The notes below the pieces were generated by a model, which was not told where the DNA came from, made no database searches, and worked only from the letters and a program-made list of their open reading frames with translations. From Drosophila miranda (Eukaryota > Arthropoda > Insecta > Diptera > Drosophilidae): a stretch of 64,000 nt of DNA. Both the position numbers and the translations under genes were made by a program. Location: contig NC_046674.1 of the NCBI RefSeq assembly GCF_003369915.1, positions 23,377,657 to 23,441,656 on the forward strand. The letters are read 5' to 3'. This document shows positions 35,601 through 44,134 of the stretch, piece by piece. The first letter of the stretch is position 1, and each line of letters begins with the position of its first letter.

Positions 35601-38600
35601 TGTCGGCCCACCAGCCGACGCACCGCAGCATCATCACGATTCGAGGCTGCGAAACGCACACCATCCTGGAGTACTCGAATCGCCGACAAGAGCTCACCTT
35701 CCAGCAGTTCCTTGGTGCCGTCGACTACCAGATGATTTCGTGGGTGCACTTTGAGCCCCGCAGTCCCAAGGAAACGGTGCGCATGGTACAGGCCGTGCGC
35801 GACTTCAACGAGCGCTGCCCGGAGGAGAGAATCATCCTGTCCGCCGACCTGGCCAGCCTCAAGAAGCCCAGCCTGATGGTGGCCGACCTGGTGGACTATG
35901 TGTTTGTCCGCAAGCACCTGAAGCATGCGAATTCCTTCATGAACGGACACGAGACGGTGTGGGCCGTACGTGACGGACTACGTCAAGTGCGTGCCGAATG
36001 GGAGAAGAATCAGCCCCGAAAGACGCCCCACCCCACACAGGGCTTTCCGCCCGTGGACCCAAGCCACTGCCCAGCCCCACCGCAGGACGTCCCCACCATT
36101 ATCTACAACAACTATGCGGAGGGGGCCAGCTGCCTGCTGCCCGACGACACCTTCTTCAAGGTGGGCCCGCATACGCCGCAAAAGATCGTGGACGTGATCG
36201 GTGAAAACGAGACGTTCGCGGCAGCAGTCATCTATGCGTTGCTGGAGCCAAAACTGCGGCTGCGCGACGCCCTGGAGTACGGCACTCGAGCGGCTGTCTT
36301 CAAGGTGCAACAGGATGGATTCGATGGTCTGCGCTGCATGCCTAAGGATCTCATCGGATGCTACTACGCATAAGCGCCTGAGCGACTAAGCGGCAGAGCG
36401 GCTGAGCCTGAGGTCATGACCAAACTGGGTTATCAGGCATCGTTCCTCTTAGCATGAGTTTTGGCCTTGAGTTTGGCTGGAAAAACACCAACAGCTGAAG
36501 AGTAGCAGTGATTCGAAGAATAAACTGATTCATTGATCGTTGTTTAGTTAATCATCCATCTGGGAGCATGTCGGTGCTGTCGATAAGAAGTCGCGCAGAA
36601 TGTGTAATTCTCTGATAAGACGGTGCCTGGGACTGGAGTTCCATTGCAAATACCCAACTAGATATTGACTGAGGGAATTTTCATTAGCATTAATAAACGA
36701 ATGTCAATGCAATCTCGGAAGCGATTGCCACCAAATGATGATGTGATGTGGAGGAAATAAAAAGGTAGCCGTCGTCAAACCAGTGCCGCATTCGCTATTC
36801 GAAGCGCAACAAGATACTAATTCAAATGGAAAGTGAGTGGGGCAAATGGAGACAGACATTCGATCAAAGGATTACTAAACCAGAGCTTATTTGCTTGCAG
36901 ATCGTTTAATGCTGATACTGCTGTTCCTGGCGGCATCTGCCAGTGCTTCGCATGACCCGAGCGTCGCGTCCGTGTGCCGGCTTTCGGCCGTCTGGAGACT
37001 GCTACCCGATGAGCACCACTGCGGGAAGTTCTATGTCTGCACTGGCGATGTAGAAGACCCCTACCAGGAGTTCAGCTGCCCCCCCTCCTATCGCTTCCAC
37101 AGCGAGCAGGGGATCTGTGTGCCCGGCGCATGCAGCGACGTGGCCAGCTCCTGTAACTCCACCACCAGTGCGGAGCGCATACAGAGCGACTGCACCCGCT
37201 ATCGCCGCTGCACCCCAGGCGGAGCCTACTCAGTGGCGCGTTGCGTTAGTGGCAGCTACTTCGACAGCGGACGGCGCGCCTGTCTGCCAGTGGCCCTGAC
37301 GGCAGCCCACCAGTGCAGCTGTCTGCTCCCGGACCACGCCACGGTGGAGAATCCCAGCGACTGCGAGACCTACTTCCGCTGCGAGGACGGCGAGGCGGTG
37401 CTCGTTCAGTGCCCAGCGGGTCAATACTTTGAGAGCAGCGTGGGCAGCTGTCTGCTCGACACGACTGGCATCTGTTTCGAGAAACCCACGCTGCCGCCGG
37501 CTCTGACGGACCACGCGCTCGCCCTGGACGAGTGCATCAGTACAGGCAGTCGTCTGGCGCCCCACAGCCGGGACTGCGGCCGCTACTATGTCTGTGCGGA
37601 CAGGCGAGTCCTCGAGATGAGGTGTCCCAGGGGCCAGTACTTTGATACGGTACACCATTACTGCACTCTGGACGTCTCCAGAGAGTGCCAGAGACACGAG
37701 AGCGAGAAGAAACCTGAAGAGGAGACAGAGGCGGCGGCAATAGCAAAGAAACCACCGCCACCACCGGAACGGGAAGTATTCGGTAGCTACGATAAGTTCT
37801 CGTCAAAGTTCGTTTCATTTTGAGATATATGAAATACTTAATTAATAAACGATTAGAAGTTCCATACCATCATCGTCTTATCGACACGTAACAAATGGCC
37901 AATGTAAGCCGGAGGAATGCACACGGCATAGATAGACTTCAATTTTCCAATTGGAATAATTATATTATCGTAGGGATTATCCTGCACTAAATATTATAAT
38001 CCAAGAGATTATTTCGCTTCTACGGACTGACAGCCAAATATATTCCGTTTTTGGTTGAAAAAGCTTCTTGCCTGCCAAACAGATCGGGTGTGGGTGTGCC
38101 TTTGGGGCGGAGGGAAGCGAGGTAAACAGAGAGAGTAGCGGAATAAAAAACAGTAGTGGAAAAATGGAATCAGATAATATTTTAAAATTATAATAATTAG
38201 GTCATTAGGTAGAAAGAGGATAAACGAAGTGCAAGAAGTAACATAACAACACAATTGGCAGTCGTTGTTTCTATATTTTTGTCTGTTTTTTCCATCTCTC
38301 ATGACAATTGCGAGCAAAATTCAAAGAGATCGCGGAAAGATCTTCCCCCTTTTGTTCCCTTTTACGAAAAGTGATACAAATCACAGAGAGCGAGATAGAG
38401 AGAGAGAGATACCAATACCAATGTACCAATGATCCCAATTCCGGCGCTTACGTATAAAATATGTTTTATAAGCTAAATATATCATTAACTCACACATACT
38501 ATACTATATACTGACTGAGTCCCGGGTATAAAACTAAGGCCTGCGGCAAGACCAGCGGCTCACAAAATTCCCGATCTTTTAGACAAACATTTCGTTTTAT

Positions 38601-39669
38601 CCTTATATACATATATATCCAGAAAAATCTCACCTTGAAGGAGGACTGGCAGTATCGCGAACAGTCGACGGTTCGGCACAAAGTGATGATGCACTGTGGA
38701 AGCGCCTCGCTGGGGAATATAGTGTAGCCAATGACCATCTCCAAAATGTTAAGGCACTGCAGGCCTATGTCGACGTCGGTGAGGGTGCAGCTCAATTCGC
38801 AGGCATTCCTGGACAGACGATAAAGACTTTAGCATGTAGCAAATACTGAGAATATATCTGACTGGATCACCCACTGTACGATTCCAACGAGAATGTCTTT
38901 GTCCAGATGGGCTGCGTTAAACTTGATAAGATTGACCAGCATGTCAAGGTAGGGGCACAGGAGATTATCCTCGGTTATGGCTGGGATCCACAGCAGCATA
39001 AATTTTCCAATCTGCCAAAAAAGACACATGGCAATTAAGTTAAAGTTCCCCGAGCACATGGTGCATTGGGGCAGCACCTTACCTTTTCTTCAAAGTTTGT
39101 GATATTCTTCCCGTTTTCTGTGAGTGTGTCCAACAGCTCTAGCAGATGCCGCAGGTCCTCTCGGGCTTCGTGGTTCTGTATGACCAGAAAAAACTTCTCC
39201 CGCATGAGAGTAAGGTTCTTGTACTGTGTGTGGATGAGTCGCTTGTAGAAGCTCAGGGCAATCTGTCGCGTTTCAGCCGGCTTGTTGGGCACTATGAGAT
39301 CATTTGTGATATTCCATAGGTTGGTAATGGAAGTCTGTGGGGACGGAGGATTGGTAGCATGAGGATTGGTTTCGCTCTCTATTGTCTGTCTAGTACATAC
39401 CTCATCCAAGTTGAAGTTGTGCAGCGCGTCGCCCAGCTCCTTGAGCATCTTGCACCGCTGTGCAACGGGTTGTTCCGGACGCAGCTCCCGCTCATATGGC
39501 CGCAGTCTGGTCTCCCCTGCATTGCCTGTGCAAAACGCACCATTAATACAAATAAAGAAGAAGGTTAACACGACGGGGGTGCTCCTCCCACCAAGTGGAG
39601 TGGTTCGTTACCTGCCGGCGTCACCTGTTTGAGAAACAGTTTGAACTTTGACTTGTTGTTGGAGCTCAT
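29687..39669 (-). CDS. gig: Tuberin (TSC2), gigas
   Basis: Tuberin is the GTPase-activating subunit of the TSC1-TSC2 complex, which switches off Rheb and so restrains TORC1 and cell growth. Fifteen phase-consistent exons run, in transcript order, 39612-39669, 39401-39525, 39083-39334, 38875-39011, 38634-38808, 34865-35071, 34657-34801, 33824-34593, 33162-33768, 32910-33109, 32594-32850, 30268-32539, 30032-30202, 29876-29971 and 29687-29806, for about 1863 aa. D. melanogaster gigas is close to 1850 aa. The N-terminal half is helical repeat (tuberin/HEAT type). Residues about 978-1540 are low-complexity. The C-terminus is a Rap/Rheb-GAP domain with the HIGNDFV motif, whose Asn (about 1715) is the catalytic asparagine thumb. 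The exon ending at 38875 uses donor GTGGGT, chosen because it alone keeps phase. Intron 35072-38633 contains two opposite-strand genes. Confidence 0.95.
35249..36373 (+). CDS. Ketohexokinase-like protein with degenerate active site, nested in gig
   Basis: A single-exon gene of 374 codons lying antisense in a gigas intron. The pfkB fold is recognisable end to end (VLVVGSCTLDLVTV, RRGGSASDMCSVL, WVHFEPRSP, QKIVDVIGENETF) and it aligns with the ketohexokinase at 28406. Key positions have changed. The GGNASNV sugar-binding motif is GGSASDM, so both Asn are lost. The GAGD anion-hole and catalytic-base motif is GENE, with Glu (about 321) where the catalytic Asp should be. The N-terminus has a run of about twelve prolines and the centre a Pro/His-rich insertion (about residues 250-275). 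The frame is intact with no stops, so this looks like a maintained protein that may have lost or changed kinase activity, not a decayed gene. The start at 35249 is the first ATG. AATAAA follows at 36519. Confidence 0.85.
   Translation: MKKIVVKEFITVKKVRYLPKPPPPPPPPPPPPQRHVLVVGSCTLDLVTVCDVHPTAGVDQRTSEGCWRRGGSASDMCSVLRRLGTACEFLGRLSRARAFEDLLTSFRSMGIDISHCPMSAHQPTHRSIITIRGCETHTILEYSNRRQELTFQQFLGAVDYQMISWVHFEPRSPKETVRMVQAVRDFNERCPEERIILSADLASLKKPSLMVADLVDYVFVRKHLKHANSFMNGHETVWAVRDGLRQVRAEWEKNQPRKTPHPTQGFPPVDPSHCPAPPQDVPTIIYNNYAEGASCLLPDDTFFKVGPHTPQKIVDVIGENETFAAAVIYALLEPKLRLRDALEYGTRAAVFKVQQDGFDGLRCMPKDLIGCYYA
36519..36524 (+). terminator. Polyadenylation signal of nested KHK-like gene
   Basis: AATAAA lies 146 bp after the TAA of the KHK-like gene and well before the next gene's TATA-like element. 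Confidence 0.6.
36753..36790 (+). promoter_or_regulatory. Candidate core promoter of the nested peritrophin
   Basis: AAATAAAAAGG (about 36755-36765) resembles a TATA box and lies about 65 bp before the first ATG (36826). The transcription start would fall near 36785-36795. Position supports it; sequence alone is weak. Confidence 0.4.
36826..37823 (+). CDS. Secreted peritrophin-like chitin-binding protein, four CBM14 domains, nested in gig
   Basis: Likely a secreted chitin-binding protein of cuticle or peritrophic matrix. The first exon is only seven coding bases (36826-36832, ATG GAA A), with donor GTGAGT. It joins 36901-37823 after a 68-bp intron, giving 309 aa beginning MENRLMLILLFLAASASAS, a typical signal peptide. 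Reading from the second exon alone would leave no proper start. Four six-cysteine CBM14/peritrophin-A domains follow, at roughly residues 25-85, 85-140, 140-190 and 205-260, each with the aromatic C-x-x-Y/F-x-x-C core. The tail is Glu/Lys/Pro-rich. It sits on the opposite strand of a gigas intron behind the KHK-like gene. AATAAA is at 37844. It is related in type to the larger peritrophin at the window's end. Confidence 0.9.
37844..37849 (+). terminator. Polyadenylation signal of nested peritrophin
   Basis: AATAAA lies 20 bp after the TGA (37821-37823). Confidence 0.7.
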
Positions 39670-42600
39670 GGTTGATCGTTCTCTGGGCGGTGATCAGTAA
39701 ATCAACTTGCTGCGTGCACAATTATTGTTCTTTTCGCTGCAATTCTAATAACAAATTTATGCACACAGCTACCAGCTGCTGCTGCACGGCATGCTACATG
39801 ACAACTACACAGGGATGAAATTGTCACGGAGGCACCTGGCGGCAAAAACGGGCATGTTTTCATATTTCTACATATACTTCACACAGTAACACTAAATACT
39901 CTATTTTATATATGTTGATATGTGCATAGTTGTTGCCTATAAATGGAATTTAGATAGAATCTTGGTCTTCTTTGAATGAATTATAATTTTGGTGTTTTTA
40001 TTGCATAATTTTAATTAACTTAAAGGAAGGGTATAAAATATACTTGGATTTTGAAAGACTTGCTGAAGGAGACAAGATAGGACGAAGATACGAAGACTGT
40101 ATTGGAGGAATATAAAGTTCCACATATCGGACAAAAAATATTGAAATATATTGATACATACATTTTTTAACATTGCTACTGTTGTGAACAAAAAGGTTTA
40201 CTTTTAAGCCTGGGAAATCATTTATGGTATATTATATATTTGTATGATCATTTTGACGTCGAAATCGGAATGAAGGTATATTTGCGGTATATCAGTATAT
40301 AATTTTTTCTTTTTTTTCATAGGTTTTTATTAACAATCTGTCCTATTGGACAATCAGCAGATTACATTGATTAAACGGTAACAATTGAATGAGGTGTGTA
40401 CTAATATAATAATGATCATCAATTCAATCACAAATTTCATCTATCCATTAAATTGTACTATAGAAAGTTCCAAACATCGTTTGTTTTTCAATTTGCGACC
40501 TCTCAAGTCGTATTTACGTGCATCACTTATTCCACTGGAGTGCATTCATATCCTTGTCTCTCGTTCACTTTCAAAGAAGTCGACTTTGGCGCGCAGCTAC
40601 AGCGACTATCCAATTATGGCATTCTTTTTCGCTCTCTTTGAATCGGTATTTAATCGTTTAATGCGACATTATATGTTTAAACCTTTTTTTCACACAATCA
40701 AATGAAAGGGGAATTGAAAATTAGCCAATATAGTAGAGCATTTATTCATTTAACGGCTAAAACTATATGTTCAGTACGAAATGTTCAAGTTAGCTAGTAA
40801 TTTTAAATAGAATATCAAAATCGAGGAATTTGATTTCCGAATAAGGAAGGAAGGAAGGAGGAAGGAATTATTATATTAGAATATTATAATTAGAATATTA
40901 GGATTCGAATATTAGTTAGAATAACTTCCACGAAAACTATGAACCACGAAAAGATTTATCGCAGTTCAGGTGAAAAATATCGTGGTCTTATTTTTTAAGC
41001 ACTGATAAAGGTAGGGATGGATCGACAAGAAGAATTGTTATTATTATTAGTAATTTTTCCGCAGCTTATCTCAAGCTGTTAAGTAAAGGTAGTTTGAGTG
41101 GTTCGTTTTTTTCATAGGTATATTTACGGTGTATTTTGAAAATTAGACCGTTTATTTGATCGACAAGTCCGCTCTCACACTGATTTTCTTGCCACCATGT
41201 CTAGCTAGACACCTTTGAAATGCTTATACTTTCATAGTATTTTCTAGTATTTTCCATTATGTTTTAAGACGTGCAATGCACCAATGCAGAAGTCGTGTAG
41301 AAATACCATTTAGAGCCGTATCGTAGACCACATCGAATAGTAATTCGTGATCAGCATCGAATTCCTGATCGTTTATTATCAAAATCTCATTTTTTTTAAT
41401 ATTATTGAAAAAAACCTCATTTAAAAAAATGGGTTAACGGAGGTTTTCCCAATAGCGTTTCTATGGGGCTTATATGAAAACAAAACGGTCCAACTTATCA
41501 ACAAACGTTCACATTTCCGTTAGAGGTGTCGTTTTTATTAATTACATACCAGTATGCAGTCTTTTAGGATAGTGATTCTTCAATCGGATAAATTTATGTT
41601 TTAAGGGCTGAGTTTCTTAGCTAGTTAGTAATTTTCAACCGAAACTATGACTAAAAATAAATTGTCAGTATATTTACGGTATATTTTTAAACTGTGACGT
41701 ATTTTTCGGTATATTTCTGAGGGTCAGACCGTATATCTTATCAATAAATGAACCTTGAGCAATAGCTATTCATTTTAACTAAGCGGCGCATCTAAGCGTC
41801 TAGTTTCTCTGCCACATTCTAAAGTTTTCGCCCGTTTTTCCGCCGCCATTGCACAGTGCCGTCAGCGCCACTTTTTTCGTTGCTTTCCGCGCTCGCTAAT
41901 TGGCAAACCAGATCCACGGAAAAGTACATACGCAAAAGGAACAAAAAGAACAAAAGGAGGAAAACAACAGTTAGTCGTCAAATCTCCGACGCGCGTCTGA
42001 CAGAGCTGGGAATAAGCTCTATTCACACACTACAATACGTACATTATCGCCCAAGCAGTAGGTATGTATGTACTTATGTGTATACCAAATTAAAGCAATA
42101 TTTGAACATCAGATTATTACCAGTATATTAGCGTGCAGCAGGCGCCGACGACGTCGCGTCGTCCATATATGTATCACCAAAGTTAGTCTTATTTGGATGT
42201 GTGTTTGTGTGTGTGTGTATGTGCCTACTTTTGCCGTCCTGCCGTTTACTTGTGTGCATGTGTGTGTATGTGTGATGAAATGCAATTTTTATTTGGCATT
42301 TTTCGCGCCTCAGATTCCAGGCGCATTGCTCTTGATTTCTATACTCGGTACATGCAAGGTATACACAGTATTAGTACGGTATGGTATTGCGTTCGTAAAG
42401 CGTTGAAGAAGAACGCGTTTCATAGCAGAGGATCACAACAAGCAAATAATATCATTATCTACCTATACTAGAGAAATGGTCGCCATTTTTGCAGTCCAGT
42501 CCAAGTTGGAAAACAAATTCCCCTCTTTCCCCCAGAGAAACTTGAGCAGCAGCACCTGCAGTGCCTCCACTGATCAGGTTACCGGGTATCCCAAATGTCG

Positions 42601-42745
42601 AGTCACTCGACTATAGCCGTTCTCTCATTGTTTTGGAAAAACGGCGCCGCCATTTTTGACAAGTTCTCGCCACCGAACATTAGTCGGAACTAGTTTCAGG
42701 CATTTTCTAATCCAAATTTCATTGTGTTTTAGAAACCAGATTACC
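39670..42745. other. Divergent gig/endos intergenic and 5' UTR region
   Basis: No coding gene is supported. It should contain the gigas promoter (minus, near 39.7 kb) and the endos promoter and leader (plus). A plausible endos first exon lies at about 41.82-42.06 kb, ending at a GTATGT donor (42062), with a clear acceptor TTTTAG at 42727-42732 directly before the endos ATG. Arrays of the GGTATATTT motif occur at about 40272-40305, 41117-41142 and 41666-41745. The rest is AT-rich without visible structure. Confidence 0.55.
41666..41745 (+). promoter_or_regulatory. Array of GGTATATTT motifs (Ohler motif 6-like)
   Basis: Several copies of (C/A)GTAT(A)TTT, including TTTCGGTATATTT, fall within 80 bp. 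They match KTYRGTATWTTT, the Drosophila core-promoter motif 6 of housekeeping genes. A shorter copy lies at 41117-41142. The array is upstream of endos. It closely resembles the array at 49316-49375, so it may also be a dispersed repeat. Confidence 0.5.
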
Positions 42746-43167
42746 ATGAGCACCACGGAGGATAACAACAGCAGCAGCCCGGCCACCACGCCCCAGGAGG
42801 GCGAGGCCCCTGAGCAGACCAATCCCAGGGATCTCGAGAAGATTGAGGAGGAGAAGCTTAAGTCGAAGTACTCGAGCGGCATGCGTGTGCCCGGAGGCCA
42901 CTCGGCGTTCCTCCAGAAGCGTCTGCAGAAGGGGGTAAGTGTGCCATGTGCCCATGCCTGGTCCGTCTCACATAATCTCTTACCCTTCTGCAGCAAAAGT
43001 TCTTCGATTCGGGTGACTATCAGATGGCCAAGCAGAAGGGTGGCAGCGTCAAGCAGGTCTTTGCCAACAAGGTGACCACCGGCGAAGCCATACCAACACC
43101 CGAGACCGTGCCGGCACGCAAGACCTCGATCATTCAGCCCTGCAACAAGTTCCCAGCGACAAGCTAA
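42746..43167 (+). CDS. endos: Alpha-endosulfine/ARPP family PP2A-B55 inhibitor
   Basis: Endosulfine, once phosphorylated by Greatwall kinase, inhibits PP2A-B55 (Twins in flies) and so permits mitotic and meiotic entry. Two coding exons, 42746-42934 and 42994-43167, join in phase 0 with a 59-bp intron to encode 120 aa; D. melanogaster Endos is 119 aa. The diagnostic Greatwall target FDSGDY lies directly after the junction, with the phosphorylated Ser at residue 69. The N-terminus is acidic and Ser/Thr-rich and the C-terminus basic, as in the family. The ATG is preceded by a clear acceptor at 42731-42732, so the 5' UTR is spliced. AATAAA signals at 43615 and 43773 offer two 3' ends. Confidence 0.96.
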
Positions 43168-43614
43168 GCTGTCGTAACGCCTCCCCCAAAACACCCAAAC
43201 ACACATCCCCAAACGCAAAGCCCTCTCCCAGCAGCCCACCCCTCAAATGCTCCTAACATATAATCTAAATTTCAAATGCTAATTGCGGCGCACTTTCAGC
43301 CCAACTATAAGCATTTCGCGGATGTTTCAGTCGGTTTTTTTTTTTTTGTGTTCATAAAACTCCCAAAAAAGAGCGGTTCCCCAAAACCTTATTAATTTTT
43401 AAGAGAAACTGCTCAGCATATTCCTTCGGTTAAACACACACACACACTACCTGTACCCCCCAAATCTCAAGATCAAGTCATTTCTCATGCCAAGGAAGTT
43501 GGGCAGCACGAAGCTTGTTGCAGAATATGCATATATATACCCGTATCTGCGTAACATTATCTTAACCTACCCAGATTGTATGTAGCCTTAAGTATTACCA
43601 GCATAATAAACATA

Positions 43615-43778
43615 AGTTGGAGCCAGCAAGCTACATTTTTCTCGTATTGTAAGACCTCCCAGAAGGCAAAAGTCTCGTTCAAGCTTGCCGAATTCAATTT
43701 TTAATGCGAAAACCAAATTGGAAATAGAATCTGTTGTAAATGAAGCCAGGTATATGGCTATTAATTAACTAAAATAAA
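43615..43778 (+). terminator. Two polyadenylation signals of endos
   Basis: AATAAA occurs at 43615-43620 and 43773-43778, about 450 and 600 bp past the stop, before the Grip163 promoter. Confidence 0.6.
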
Positions 43779-44002
43779 AGTCCTGTTCGTACTACTACAT
43801 TGTAATGCTTTTCTCTTAAAACTCTTACTCTTAGTTGGGGAAAACTGGCATTTGGCATTGTAATCTTTAAGGTTGTTTACCTTACCTAATCGGCTAAGAT
43901 GCATATAATATGCGTACATTTTGTAAATATATAATTAAAATTCACATGAAAAACCAGCGTCTGGTCTGAGGGTTTTAAATTATTTAAATTAACCGCCGCA
44001 CT

Positions 44003-44010
44003 TATCGATA
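44003..44010 (+). promoter_or_regulatory. DRE (TATCGATA) in the Grip163 promoter
   Basis: A perfect palindromic TATCGATA lies 125 bp upstream of the Grip163 ATG. This is the core DREF/BEAF-type element of Drosophila proliferation and housekeeping promoters, which suits a centrosomal gene. Confidence 0.65.
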
Positions 44011-44073
44011 GTCATCGAAATTCACAGTGCCCACCACTAGCACCGACTAATTTGTGTATTCGGCGCGCTGAAA

Positions 44074-44109
44074 ATGTACATTGTTTTTGGTATTTTGTTT
44101 TGTTTATAA
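44074..44109 (+). other. Upstream ORF in the Grip163 leader (11 codons)
   Basis: An ATG in good context (AAAATG) opens 11 codons and ends at TAA, 25 bp before the main ATG. If the transcript starts upstream of 44074, it could lower translation of Grip163. Confidence 0.4.
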
Positions 44110-44134
44110 AAATTGGCGATCAAAACGAACTTTA

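Noticed and set aside
44081..44134. Longer N-terminus for Grip163
   Set aside because: The frame extends upstream but has no ATG before 44135.
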